From: JAMXLO01 sp035492535 | GTDB lineage: Bacteria > Pseudomonadota > Alphaproteobacteria > Acetobacterales > Acetobacteraceae | Assembly (NCBI GenBank): GCA_035492535.1 | Contig: DATJJM010000076.1 | Location: forward strand, 1-64,000 | Direction: 5' to 3' | Length of the DNA stretch: 64,000 bases | Part shown: in pieces, positions 44,251-53,719 of the stretch | Position numbering within the stretch: position 1 is the first letter of the stretch | Layout: every line of letters starts with the position of its first letter | Made by a program: the position numbers and the translations under genes | The notes under the pieces: model-generated | Told to the model about the DNA's origin: nothing | Databases searched by the model: none | The model's input: only the letters and a program-made list of their open reading frames with translations

Positions 44251-46167
44251 ATGCGGCCGTACATGACGAACATGACGAATGCAACGCCTCCGCGCCCCTG
44301 CCTCGTGCTTCGTGTCGGGATCACCGGCACGCGCGTTTTGCCGCAAGACGAACGGCAACGGCAGGTCCTGCGGGATAACGTTGCAGCCGTATTGCGCAGT
44401 GTGCGCCAAGAGGTCACACGGATCGCCGCCGACCCACGAGCGCAGCAGGCATACGCGATCAAACCACCTGTGCTTGTACTCGTTTCGCCGCTCGCCGAGG
44501 GCGCCGATCGCCTGGTCGCGGACATCGCTACCAGCCCCGATCATGGCTACGCACTACGCGTGGCGATGCCATTCCAACAGGACAACTACGAGGCCGACTT
44601 CCTCAGCAAGGATGGCCCTCCGGACAGTCTCTCCGAATTTCGAACACTGCTTGCGCGCGCCGCATCAGTGCTGCAACTGGATGGTGGACGCGATGACCCA
44701 CAGCATGATCGCTACGACGAGGCGCGATCGTACGAGGCCGTTGGCCGCTTCGTCGTGCGCAACTGCGATCTGGTCATCGCGATCTGGGACGGCAAGCCAG
44801 GCAAGGGACGCGGGGGCACAGCCGACACCGTACAGTTCTCTGCCGACTTCGGACCGGCTGTCTGGTGGATTCACGCCGAGCGCGATCAACCGCCCGTTTG
44901 GATCGCAGACGCGCAGGACCTGCGCTATCCCAAGCCGGACAACGACGCGGCCGCAAAACTCCGCGCATATCTCGAGCATTTAATCCTGCCGCCAGAATAT
45001 AAGCCGCCGCGGCAAAAGACGGTTCCATGGATCGAGCATATCGCCGACATCGGATACCGTCCGGCGTCGCCCTTGCGACGCTGGTTCGAGGAACAGAACC
45101 CACATCGGCCGTGGTGGGCGCACGCGCATCGCCTGCTGCTGAAACGGGCTGCCGGTTGCTACGAACCGCCGTGGGACGACGCATCACACCCCGAGGAGAA
45201 CAAGGTCGCCGCGGTGTGGCATAATCTCTATGCGCTGCCTGACCAGTGCGCGGCCGACAACGCCGCGCGCTATCGCTCGGTCTATGTGCAGGTGTTCGCG
45301 CTTGCTTCACTGGCGCTGATCTGCGCCGCGATCTCGCTGTCTGTACCTGGCTTCTTCGAACACTGGCACATCCTCGCTGAGCGAGGATGGCACATTGTGA
45401 AGCAGCTTGCGACGTTCGCCGAACTGGTGGTCCTGCTGATCATCCTGTGGCTGGTCGTGACCAATATTCGGTACGACTGGCACCAGTGCTGGATCGATTA
45501 TCGCCTGCTCGCCGAACTCTATCGCAAGCAGCAGGCCCTGGCTGTCCTGGGCTGGTCACTGTCCGGGCGCGCCGTGCGCGCACTTGTGGAACAGCAGGAG
45601 GAGACCGGCGGCGATCGTGCCGCCTGGGTCGTATGGCTGTTTGCGGCGATGGTGCGTGCCGCGCCCGTGCCAACCGGCGTGCTCAACTACATGGTGCTGG
45701 AACGCGCACGCCGCATCGTTCTGCGCGATCTCGTCAACGAACAGATCACCTATCACAAAGGCCGCTTCACTCAAAATGAACGTGCCGAGGAATTCTTCGT
45801 CAAATGGGGTGAACGCCTGTTTGCGCTGGTGATCATTATTGTCGTGATCAAACTATTCCTGCTGTTTTGGCCAGGCGCCGATCTGTGGACAACCGTTCTG
45901 GGGCTTGCCGCCGCGGTCGTCCCGACGTTGGCCGCGGCCTCCGTCGGCGTGCGGGCCTATGCCGAACTTGAACTGCTGGCAAGACAGTCACACACGATGC
46001 TGAGCGCGATGGAGCTCGGGCGGCGGCGCATCGAGAATATCGACCTTACCCGGCCGCTTGCGTCCCAGGAGTTGGGAACCGAGGTCTATGAAGTCGCGAT
46101 CGCAATGCTGCAGGACGTGCAGGGATGGGTCCGTTTGTTCCGAGTCAAGCTGGTCGAAGCCGGCTAG
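44251..46167 (+). CDS. SLOG-like Rossmannoid plus four-TM (SLATT-like) membrane protein
   Basis: 638 residues from an ATG preceded by GAGG. The N-terminal part resembles SLOG (SMF/DprA-LOG) domains: glycine loop VGITGTR at 22-28, LAEGADRLVADIA near 82-94, and NCDLVIAIWDG at 171-181 before a glycine-rich loop. Four hydrophobic helices lie near 345-367, 387-405, 523-540 and 545-565, with charged helical stretches between TM2 and TM3 and after TM4. SLOG domains fused or paired with SLATT membrane domains were predicted by others to act in nucleotide-triggered conflict or defence systems. The assignment rests on motif and topology, not a search. Confidence 0.6.
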   Translation: MRPYMTNMTNATPPRPCLVLRVGITGTRVLPQDERQRQVLRDNVAAVLRSVRQEVTRIAADPRAQQAYAIKPPVLVLVSPLAEGADRLVADIATSPDHGYALRVAMPFQQDNYEADFLSKDGPPDSLSEFRTLLARAASVLQLDGGRDDPQHDRYDEARSYEAVGRFVVRNCDLVIAIWDGKPGKGRGGTADTVQFSADFGPAVWWIHAERDQPPVWIADAQDLRYPKPDNDAAAKLRAYLEHLILPPEYKPPRQKTVPWIEHIADIGYRPASPLRRWFEEQNPHRPWWAHAHRLLLKRAAGCYEPPWDDASHPEENKVAAVWHNLYALPDQCAADNAARYRSVYVQVFALASLALICAAISLSVPGFFEHWHILAERGWHIVKQLATFAELVVLLIILWLVVTNIRYDWHQCWIDYRLLAELYRKQQALAVLGWSLSGRAVRALVEQQEETGGDRAAWVVWLFAAMVRAAPVPTGVLNYMVLERARRIVLRDLVNEQITYHKGRFTQNERAEEFFVKWGERLFALVIIIVVIKLFLLFWPGADLWTTVLGLAAAVVPTLAAASVGVRAYAELELLARQSHTMLSAMELGRRRIENIDLTRPLASQELGTEVYEVAIAMLQDVQGWVRLFRVKLVEAG

Positions 46168-46171
46168 GGCG

Positions 46172-46744
46172 TCATGACTCCTGCGGTGACGCCGCCAGCA
46201 AGCGCTCGATCGGATCCCACACGAACGCTGTCTGCGGCACATTCTGTCCGGCGAACTGGATCATCGCCTCAGCCGTCGGCTTGCCTCGCAAGCGCTGGTA
46301 GAACCATCGGCTCGGATTGTCCCGCAGCACCCAGACAAAGCATGACTTGCACCCCGCCTCGGCCAGCCATCCCGCCGCCGCGCGCATCAGCTTCCGCCCC
46401 ACGCCGCGGTCGCGCCAATCATCCAGCACGTACAGCGTTTCCACTTCGCCTTCCGCCAACACGCCTCCCCCTGCCAATCTCGTGCGTGCCCGGCCGGCGG
46501 TCGCAAAGCCTATGATGCGCGAGCCGCTGCCGGGCGGCACGTCGTTGCCAGAGGCCGATGCCACAAAGACACCGGTCGAGGACGATCGGATCGCTGCGTC
46601 GTAATGCGCCGCCTGACGCGGCACCGACAGCCGCGCAAGAAAATCGTCCGGCAGGATGCCGGGGTAGGCGCTGCGCCATGCTGCGACATGGACCGAGCCA
46701 ATGGAAATGGCATCGGCCGCCCGCGCACGGCGCACAGTGATCAT
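46172..46744 (-). CDS. GNAT-family N-acetyltransferase
   Basis: 190 residues. MITVRRARAADAISIGSVHV starts the fold; VETLYVLDDWRDRGVGRKLM contains the acetyl-CoA loop (R-x-x-G-V-G-R). LRDNPSRWFYQRLRG is the typical last helix. The substrate is unknown. It converges on the SLOG-like gene with a four-base gap. Confidence 0.87.
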   Translation of the reverse strand: MITVRRARAADAISIGSVHVAAWRSAYPGILPDDFLARLSVPRQAAHYDAAIRSSSTGVFVASASGNDVPPGSGSRIIGFATAGRARTRLAGGGVLAEGEVETLYVLDDWRDRGVGRKLMRAAAGWLAEAGCKSCFVWVLRDNPSRWFYQRLRGKPTAEAMIQFAGQNVPQTAFVWDPIERLLAASPQES

Positions 46745-46802
46745 GGACAGCTCCGGGCGATCGCCCGGCTCTCAAACCTCATGACCGGGTCGGGCTCGAC
46801 CA

Positions 46803-48005
46803 TCATGTGTTCCGCTCCAGCACAGCCGCGAAGAACCCATCTGTCGCATGCTGCGCCGGCGACAGCGCCAAACCATCGGTTTGAGCAAAATCGGGATGGC
46901 GCGAAAGAAAGGCGGTCACCTGATCCTCGTTTTCCTCGGCGAGCAGTGAACACGTAGCGTAGACCAATCGTCCGCCCTTGCGAACCAGTGAAGCTGCCTG
47001 ATCGAGAATTCCAGCCTGCTTTGACAGCAGTCCGGTCATGTCATTCACGCTGAGGCGAAGGCGTGCGTCCGGATTGCGCCTCCATGTCCCGGTGCCCGTG
47101 CACGGCGCATCGACCAGCACCCGATCGAACTGCCCGGCATGCCGCTTGATCCATTTATCGCCACGCGCCAGCAGATGACGCTCCACATTGTGCACGCCGG
47201 CGCGGCGGAACCGCCGCACCGCATTGTGGAGCCGCGCGGCCGAAACATCGCAGGCGATCAACTGGCCGCGGTTCTGCATTGTCGTTGACAGAGCGAGCGT
47301 CTTCCCGCCGGCCCCCGCGCACAGATCGACCACACGCATGCCGGGCCGCGCATCGACGAGTGCGGCGACGAGCTGGCTGCCCTCGTCCTGGATTTCCACC
47401 AACCCTTCGCGAAACGCCCTGCCGTTCGTGACCTGCCGCCGTCCCTCAATGCGCAACCCCCACGGCGAAAGCGGCGTGGGCGATGCCTGCACCCCCTCGG
47501 CGGCGAGCGCAGCTCGGGCCTCATCGCGCGTGGCCTTCAACAGATTGACGCGCAGGTCGAGCGTCGCCGGCTCCAGCAGTGCTCGCAGGTTTTCGGCGGA
47601 GATGCGCGCGACGATCCAGTCCGGCGCTTCCAGCCGCACCGTCTCCGGCATGGATGGGTGATCAAGAGCACGGCCTTCCAAACGGCTGAGAACAGCACCC
47701 TCCGATGGCGCCAATGCGTCCGGGGCGAAACGACCGCCGGTGAAGTCGTCGAGCGTCCAGCCATCCAGCAACAGCGAGGCTGCGACCAGAAGCCGCGGTG
47801 TCGGCTGATCTAGCAGCCACCAACCCAGCCGCCTGTAGCTGCGCAGCACGCGCCAGACTCGTTCGGCGATGGCGCGCCGATCACCCGATCCAATGAAGCG
47901 CCGGGCACGGAAGAAATCATTGGCGACAGCGTCCGCGGGGCGCTGACCCTCCAGGATAGCGCCCAGCAGCTCGATGGCAGCTTCAGTCCGTCCGGCAGGC
48001 GTCAC
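46803..48005 (-). CDS. rsmB: RsmB-family RNA (cytosine-5) methyltransferase
   Basis: 400 residues from a GTG overlapping the previous stop. An N-terminal NusB-like helical part (AIELLGAILEGQRPADAVAN) precedes the Rossmann domain with VVDLCAGAGGKTLALS, DAPCTGTGTWRRNPD and YATCSLLAEENEDQV, which supply the two catalytic cysteines. It methylates 16S rRNA C967 in the model family. Linkage to guaB is common in Alphaproteobacteria. Confidence 0.88.
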   Translation of the reverse strand: MTPAGRTEAAIELLGAILEGQRPADAVANDFFRARRFIGSGDRRAIAERVWRVLRSYRRLGWWLLDQPTPRLLVAASLLLDGWTLDDFTGGRFAPDALAPSEGAVLSRLEGRALDHPSMPETVRLEAPDWIVARISAENLRALLEPATLDLRVNLLKATRDEARAALAAEGVQASPTPLSPWGLRIEGRRQVTNGRAFREGLVEIQDEGSQLVAALVDARPGMRVVDLCAGAGGKTLALSTTMQNRGQLIACDVSAARLHNAVRRFRRAGVHNVERHLLARGDKWIKRHAGQFDRVLVDAPCTGTGTWRRNPDARLRLSVNDMTGLLSKQAGILDQAASLVRKGGRLVYATCSLLAEENEDQVTAFLSRHPDFAQTDGLALSPAQHATDGFFAAVLERNT

Positions 48006-48658
48006 GCGACTGCCGACAGATCCGCCAGTTCCGCCACCCGTCCGCGTAGCCCGTACTCATCAGGCTGACGAAACCGATTGACCCACGACACCCGGAAGCC
48101 GAATGCCAGCGCGCCAAACGCATCCCACGGGTTGGAGGAATAGAAATCGATTGCCTCTGGCGGCAGGTTGAACCGGTCCGTCACCAGCCGATAGACGCGC
48201 GGATCCGGCTTGAACACGCCGACACTTTCCACGCTCAGCACGTCATCCAGCAATTCGGCGATCCCCGCGCCGTGCACTGCATCAGCCAGCATCCCCGGCT
48301 CGCCGTTCGAAAGGATGGCACACGGCACGCCGCGATCGCGCAGCGATGCCAGCATGGGCGGCACATCGGGATAGGCATCCAATCGCCGATACGCTGCCAA
48401 TACATCAGCCAACAGTGCCTCGTCTTCGATCGCATATCGTGCTGCCACGAAGGCGAGCGCCTCCCGTGTCAGCGCCCAGAAGTCGCGGTGGTTCCCCGGA
48501 CCGGCCAGGCTGCGCACCCAGGTGTACTCGATCTGCTTCACTCGCCAGTCGGCGCTCATTCGCTCCCACTGCGGCCCCAGGCGCATGGCATGCTTTGCCA
48601 TCGCGGCATGCACGTTCAGCAATGTGCCATAGGCGTCGAACACCGCGGCGCGGGTCAC
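48002..48658 (-). CDS. Haloacid dehalogenase, type II (L-2-haloacid dehalogenase-like)
   Basis: 218 residues from a GTG with AGGATT upstream. FDAYGTLLNVHAA has the nucleophilic Asp; WRVKQIEYTWVRSL keeps the substrate Arg region; ILSNGEPGML, VGVFKPDPRVY and YSSNPWDAFGALAFGF keep the Ser, Lys and SSNxWD residues of L-DEX enzymes. All hallmark catalytic positions look present. It lies five bases after guaB and overlaps rsmB by four bases, an unexpected place for a dehalogenase. Confidence 0.86.
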   Translation of the reverse strand: MTRAAVFDAYGTLLNVHAAMAKHAMRLGPQWERMSADWRVKQIEYTWVRSLAGPGNHRDFWALTREALAFVAARYAIEDEALLADVLAAYRRLDAYPDVPPMLASLRDRGVPCAILSNGEPGMLADAVHGAGIAELLDDVLSVESVGVFKPDPRVYRLVTDRFNLPPEAIDFYSSNPWDAFGALAFGFRVSWVNRFRQPDEYGLRGRVAELADLSAVA

Positions 48659-48662
48659 TGAC

Positions 48663-50162
48663 TCAATCCTGCCGGTAGTTCGGCGCCTCCCGGCTGATCG
48701 CCACGTCGTGCACGTGGCTCTCACGCAGCCCTGCACCAGTGACACGCCGGAACCGGCTATTTCGCTGCAGCTCGGAGATGCCGCTGCTGCCGGTGTAGCC
48801 CATGCCCGCCTTCAGTCCACCGACCAACTGGTGGATCGCCTGGGACACCGGTCCCTTGTAGGGGACCATGCCTTCGACCCCCTCCGGCACCAGCTTCAGC
48901 TGATCCTTGATGTCCTGCTGGAAGTAGCGGTCTGCGGACCCGCGGGCCATGGCGCCAATACTGCCCATGCCGCGATAGGATTTGTACGACCGGCCCTGGT
49001 ACAGGAACACTTCGCCCGGCGCCTCATCCGTGCCCGCGAGAAGCGAACCGATCATGACGGCGTCCGCCCCCGCCGCGATCGCCTTCACGATGTCGCCCGA
49101 CGTCCGCATCCCACCATCGGCGATCGCCGGGACCCCTGCCTCGCGACACGCCGCCGCACTTTCCAGGACCGCGGTGAACTGCGGCACACCGACGCCGGCC
49201 ACAACGCGGGTGGTGCAGATCGAGCCGGGGCCGATGCCGATCTTCACCCCGTCCGCACCGGCCTCGATCAGCGCCAGCGCGCCTTCGGGGGTGGCGATGT
49301 TGCCCGCGACCACCTGCACCGCATTGGAAAGCTTCTTGATCGCCTCAACGGCCTCCAGCACGCCGCGCGAGTGGCCATGTGCGGTGTCCACCACGATCAC
49401 GTCCACCTCCGCCTCGATCAGCGCGCGTGACCGTGCCTGGCCGTCCGGTCCGACCCCGGTGGCGGCAGCGACGCGCAAACGGCCAAGCTCGTCCTTATTG
49501 GCCAGCGGATGCGTCTCGGCCTTGTCCATGTCCTTGACGGTGATCAGGCCCACGCACCTGTAAGCGTCATCCACGACGAGAAGCTTCTCGATCCGGTGGC
49601 GGTGCAGCAGGCGGCGGGCTTCCTCGGGCGATACGCCCGCGTTCACGGTAACCAGGTTCTCCCGCGTCATCAGTTCGTAGACTTTTTGCAGCGGATCGGT
49701 GGCAAACCGCACATCGCGGTGGGTGATGATGCCCACCAGCCGGTTGGTGTCACGCTCCACCACCGGGATGCCGCTGATCTTGTTGCTGGCCATCAGAGCC
49801 GTAACATCGGCCAGTGTCTGGTCGGGGTGGATGGTGAGCGGGTTCACCACCATGCCCGACTCGTATTTCTTCACCCTCCGGACCTGCGCCGCCTGTTCCT
49901 CGAGGTCCAGGTTCTTGTGGATCACCCCGATCCCGCCTTGCTGCGCCATGGCAATCGCCATGGACGCCTCGGTCACGGTGTCCATGGCGGCGGAAATAAT
50001 TGGGATGTTGAGCGAGATGGTCCGGGTCAGCCGTGTGCGGGTATCGGTGGACGCGGGCAGCACCTGGGAATAGCCGGGCACCAGCAGCACGTCATCGAAG
50101 GCGAAAGCCTCCTGGATGCGACTTGCCGTGGTGGTGGTAGGATGTGGGGTGTCGAACGCCAT
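48663..50162 (-). CDS. guaB: Inosine-5'-monophosphate dehydrogenase
   Basis: 499 residues from ATG 50162, matching family length. FAFDDVLLVPGYSQVLP opens the barrel; two CBS domains occupy about 100-220; GIGPGSICTTRVVAGVGVPQ carries the catalytic Cys; MGSIGAMARGSADRYFQ is the mobile flap region. It makes XMP, the committed step to GMP. It probably leads an operon with the dehalogenase and rsmB. Confidence 0.96.
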   Translation of the reverse strand: MAFDTPHPTTTTASRIQEAFAFDDVLLVPGYSQVLPASTDTRTRLTRTISLNIPIISAAMDTVTEASMAIAMAQQGGIGVIHKNLDLEEQAAQVRRVKKYESGMVVNPLTIHPDQTLADVTALMASNKISGIPVVERDTNRLVGIITHRDVRFATDPLQKVYELMTRENLVTVNAGVSPEEARRLLHRHRIEKLLVVDDAYRCVGLITVKDMDKAETHPLANKDELGRLRVAAATGVGPDGQARSRALIEAEVDVIVVDTAHGHSRGVLEAVEAIKKLSNAVQVVAGNIATPEGALALIEAGADGVKIGIGPGSICTTRVVAGVGVPQFTAVLESAAACREAGVPAIADGGMRTSGDIVKAIAAGADAVMIGSLLAGTDEAPGEVFLYQGRSYKSYRGMGSIGAMARGSADRYFQQDIKDQLKLVPEGVEGMVPYKGPVSQAIHQLVGGLKAGMGYTGSSGISELQRNSRFRRVTGAGLRESHVHDVAISREAPNYRQD

Positions 50163-50249
50163 GGGGCGGGCCTTTCCGCTACCTTGGCGGCCCCACATAG
50201 GCGCAAGGGTAGGAGTCTGCAAGCACGGGCCGGTGAAAGTTCGTTCCTG

Positions 50250-51485
50250 CTACCTTGCATTCGCCGGGGCGTGCAGCGGCCAGAGCGCCTCCCGCCACCG
50301 CAGCGCGATCAGCAGCGTCAGCACGATCCCAAACACGCAATATCCCGTCACCGTCGCCACGAAGCCGATGCGCTCGATCAGCGCGCCCGCCGCCAGCAGC
50401 CCCAACGGCAGCCCGTAGATCGCCAGCATCCGCATCCCCATCACCCGCCCGCGATACGCCCCTGCGCCATGTAGAAGCATCGCCGACATCGGCACCAGGC
50501 TCAGGCTCTGCGCCAGCCCTGCGCAAATCAGGACCCCGCATCCGCTCATCGGGTCCGGCGTCCGCACGAACACCAGCAGCATCGCGTACCACCCCAGTGC
50601 GAACACGATCATCATGCGGGCCGGCCGGATGGACCGCCCGATGACGCTGATCAGGATCGACCCCAGCAGCGACCCGAATGCGAAACTGGAGATCAGCGAC
50701 CCGAGACCCGTCTGGTCCGCGTGGTATACGTCGCGCGCCACATAGGGCAGCAGCCCGCTGGTCACCGGAAACGCCGTCAGGTTCACCAGAAACGCCAGCC
50801 ACAGCGCCGCCAGCGACGACGGGGTATCCCATAGATGCTCCAGCCCGTCGCGCAGGTCGCGCCACAACGAGTTGCGTGGCGCCCCGGCATGCCGCACCAC
50901 GCGCGTCCCGCCCACTCCGAGTGTCAGCAAAAATCCGCCGACATAAAAGCAAGTGATGAACACATAGGCCGGCCCCAGTCCCAGCGCGGCGAACAGACCC
51001 GCCCCTGCCAGCGAGCCCACAGTGCGCGCGGAATCTGACGTCGTTCTCGATGCCCCCATCGCGGGGACGAACCGGTCCGTCGGCATCGTCTCTGCCACCA
51101 GTGCCGCGCGCATCGCCAGATCCGCCGGCCGCACCAGCCCCGCAATCGCCGCGATGACGAACACATGCAGCGGGCGAAGAACGTCGATGAACGCCAGCGT
51201 CATCAGCAGGCTGGCGAGCACCGCGTAGAATGCCCGCATCGCACACATCGCGATGCGCTGCCCGAGCCTGTCGCCCACCATGCCGAACAGCGGCGCGACC
51301 AGCGTGCCAAAATACTGCAGTGAGCCATACAGCGTCAGCAACACCACCGAACCCGTGGTCACCAGGATGTACCACCCCAGGATCAGGTTCTCCATTTCGC
51401 TGCCCCAAGAGGTCAGCAGATCGGCCGGATACTGAAAGCGAAAGCTGCGCACCTGGAATGGTGCCAGCCATGCGCCGCGGACCAT
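50250..51485 (-). CDS. MFS transporter (MFS_3-like)
   Basis: 411 residues with about 12 hydrophobic helices. The loop 2-3 motif is PLFGMVGDRLGQRIAMCAM. LVRPADLAMRAALVAETMP resembles the family that includes EntS-like exporters. It lies 87 bases upstream of guaB on the same strand. Substrate unknown. Confidence 0.82.
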   Translation of the reverse strand: MVRGAWLAPFQVRSFRFQYPADLLTSWGSEMENLILGWYILVTTGSVVLLTLYGSLQYFGTLVAPLFGMVGDRLGQRIAMCAMRAFYAVLASLLMTLAFIDVLRPLHVFVIAAIAGLVRPADLAMRAALVAETMPTDRFVPAMGASRTTSDSARTVGSLAGAGLFAALGLGPAYVFITCFYVGGFLLTLGVGGTRVVRHAGAPRNSLWRDLRDGLEHLWDTPSSLAALWLAFLVNLTAFPVTSGLLPYVARDVYHADQTGLGSLISSFAFGSLLGSILISVIGRSIRPARMMIVFALGWYAMLLVFVRTPDPMSGCGVLICAGLAQSLSLVPMSAMLLHGAGAYRGRVMGMRMLAIYGLPLGLLAAGALIERIGFVATVTGYCVFGIVLTLLIALRWREALWPLHAPANAR

Positions 51486-51664
51486 TGCCTGTCGGGCCTT
51501 TCGTGCTTCCTGGACGGCCTGACAGGCCTGTTACCGTCACCCTAGGCGGACGCGCGCCACGCCGCCAGACCGGGTCCGCCTCGATTTGCGGTTGCCGCCC
51601 CCCTCGCCGCCAGCCAATCTGCCGCCACAACCAGCAGCGGAACTCTGCCGCAGGGAAACGTCGG

Positions 51665-52468
51665 TTGCGGGAAAGCGCTTCGGTACTGGCGGCCTTTATC
51701 CTGCTTTGCGCCAGTGCGGCGCTCGGCATGTGGGTGCGTCCGCGCCTGCCTGAGCACCATCGCACCCGTGAAACCACCGAGCTGATGCAGATCACCATTG
51801 GACTGCTGGTCACATTTGCTGCCCTCGTCCTCGGGCTGCTCACCGCCTCGGTCAAGGAGCGCTATGACGACACCGCACAGGATCGCCAGGATTACGCCTT
51901 GCAGCTCACTGCGCTGGACCGCTGCCTCGCCGATTACGGACCCGAAACTGCTTCTGCGCGCGCCAAGATTCACAGTTATACGGCTGCGGTGATTGCCAGT
52001 ACCTGGCCGGACGAATCGCCCCCCACCGGCGTACAGTATCCCAGCACCGCCACCATGCCGCGCACGGGTGCGTCCCCAGTACTCGGTGAAACAATGAACC
52101 GCATCGGGACTGAGATCAGCCGCCTCTCCCCCGCCAGCCCGGCCCAAACACGCGTGCTCGATTTCTGCGTGCAGCGATACCGCGATGTCATACACGCTCG
52201 CCTTGGCGTCATCGAGGATGCCAGGACACGGCTCTTCGAGCCCTTCTATGGTGTGCTGATGTTCTGGCTCATGATCATCTTCGGTTGCTTCGGACTGGTC
52301 GCGCCGCGTACCAGCCTGTCCGTTATCGTGATCGCGCTCTGCGCGGTCTCACTGAGCAGCGTGATCTTTGTCATCCTGGACCTCAGCCGCCCGTACCAAG
52401 GCTACTTCGCCATCTCCAGTGCCACCATGCGCACTGCGCTGGACAACATGCTGAGCGCCGCACAGTAA
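51665..52468 (+). CDS. DUF4239-like membrane protein
   Basis: 267 residues from a TTG preceded by AGGGAAA; an ATG at 51728 is an alternative. Two TM helices near the start (SVLAAFILLCASAALGMWV; MQITIGLLVTFAALVLGLL) and two near the end flank a soluble helical region. LGLLTASVKERYDDTAQDRQ fits the bestrophin-like DUF4239 family. It is followed 11 bases later by an antiporter gene. Function unknown; channel activity is only inferred from the family name. Confidence 0.65.
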   Translation: MRESASVLAAFILLCASAALGMWVRPRLPEHHRTRETTELMQITIGLLVTFAALVLGLLTASVKERYDDTAQDRQDYALQLTALDRCLADYGPETASARAKIHSYTAAVIASTWPDESPPTGVQYPSTATMPRTGASPVLGETMNRIGTEISRLSPASPAQTRVLDFCVQRYRDVIHARLGVIEDARTRLFEPFYGVLMFWLMIIFGCFGLVAPRTSLSVIVIALCAVSLSSVIFVILDLSRPYQGYFAISSATMRTALDNMLSAAQ

Positions 52469-52479
52469 TCGGTGACGAT

Positions 52480-53718
52480 ATGACAATATCCAACGGACCC
52501 GAGCTCCTGGCGATGGGCCGCGCGCAGATGGAAACGGCCCATGATTTCATTCTCGTGGGCGGCCTGCTGGGCGTGGTCAGCATCTTCGCGGCCATTGCCT
52601 CCCGCCGGCTCGGCGCACCCGTCCTGCTGGTGTTCCTGGCGCTCGGCATGCTGGCCGGTGAGGATGGTCCAGGCGGCATTCCCTACGGCGACTTTTCCTC
52701 CGCGTATCTGATCGGCAGCGTTGCCCTCGCCGTCATCCTCTTCGAGGGCGGTCTGAAGACCCACGTTTCCATGCTCCGCGTCGCGCTGTGGCCAGCCTTG
52801 GCGCTTGCGGTCATCGGCGTCGCCATCACCGCTGTCATCATCGGCGCTACCGTCATGTGGCTTGCCGCCGTCCCTTTCAGCATCGCCATGCTGATCGGTG
52901 CGGCGGTCGCCCCCACGGATGCAGCCGCCGTCGGCTCCATGCTCGGCAAGGCGCGCCTCGCCTTGCCCGAACGCGTCACCGCATTGCTGGAGGTCGAATC
53001 TGGCCTGAATGACCCGATGTCGATCTTCCTCACGGTCTTCGTCATCCGCGTCATCACCGAGCCCGCAGACGCGACGTGGCAAACGGGTCTGCTGCTGTTC
53101 GCCCGGGAGATGTTCGGTGGTGGCGCACTTGGTCTCGGTGGCGGCTGGCTGCTGCGCACTCTGCTGCGCCGCATGTCCTTCGAGGTGCCCACCGCCATGG
53201 TGCTGGTGCTCACCTTCGGCCTCGCCCTGTTCGGCCTGGCGCAGATCCTGCACACCAGCGGCTTCATGGCGGTCTATCTCGCCGGCATCATCATCGGCGC
53301 CGCGGAGTACCGCGGCCGCCAGGAGGTCGCGAGCTTCTATGAGGGTTTCTCCTGGCTGGCCCATATCGTGCTGTTCCTGATGCTCGGCCTGTTGGTCACG
53401 CCACACGAGCTCGGCCCATTTATCGGGAGCAGCATTACAGTCGCGTTGGTGTCACTTGTCATTGCACGCCCCGTCGCCGTGTTCGCCTGCCTGCTGCCGT
53501 TCCGCTACTCCTGGCGGGAATCCACCTTCGCATCCTGGGTGGGTTTGCGCGGCGCCGTGCCAATCTACATCAGCTTCCTGCCGGCTCTCGCAGATCCGCT
53601 GCGCGACGAGAGGTTGTTCGGCAGCGTCTTCGTCGTTGTCATCGTCTCACTGCTGCTTCAGGGTTGGACCATCGGCCCTGTCGCGCGGCTGCTTGGCTTT
53701 GGTGCCACTCGTTCATGA
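52480..53718 (+). CDS. CPA1 antiporter, NhaP2/CvrA-like, without C-terminal regulatory domain
   Basis: 412 residues with about 12-13 TM helices. The transport core has PTDAAAVGSMLGK and VESGLNDPMSIFLTVFVIRV, signatures of K(+)/H(+) antiporters of the NhaP2 group. The E. coli enzyme has about 578 residues with a cytosolic RCK_C/CorC-like tail; here the protein ends after the last helix. It lies between the DUF4239-like gene and a metallophosphoesterase that begins two bases after its stop. Confidence 0.85.
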   Translation: MTISNGPELLAMGRAQMETAHDFILVGGLLGVVSIFAAIASRRLGAPVLLVFLALGMLAGEDGPGGIPYGDFSSAYLIGSVALAVILFEGGLKTHVSMLRVALWPALALAVIGVAITAVIIGATVMWLAAVPFSIAMLIGAAVAPTDAAAVGSMLGKARLALPERVTALLEVESGLNDPMSIFLTVFVIRVITEPADATWQTGLLLFAREMFGGGALGLGGGWLLRTLLRRMSFEVPTAMVLVLTFGLALFGLAQILHTSGFMAVYLAGIIIGAAEYRGRQEVASFYEGFSWLAHIVLFLMLGLLVTPHELGPFIGSSITVALVSLVIARPVAVFACLLPFRYSWRESTFASWVGLRGAVPIYISFLPALADPLRDERLFGSVFVVVIVSLLLQGWTIGPVARLLGFGATRS

Positions 53719-53719
53719 G

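Noticed and set aside
44251..46167. Plain LOG-type cytokinin-activating lysine decarboxylase-like enzyme
   Set aside because: The fused four-helix membrane part and the 638-residue length do not fit LOG enzymes, and the PGGxGTxxE motif is not seen.
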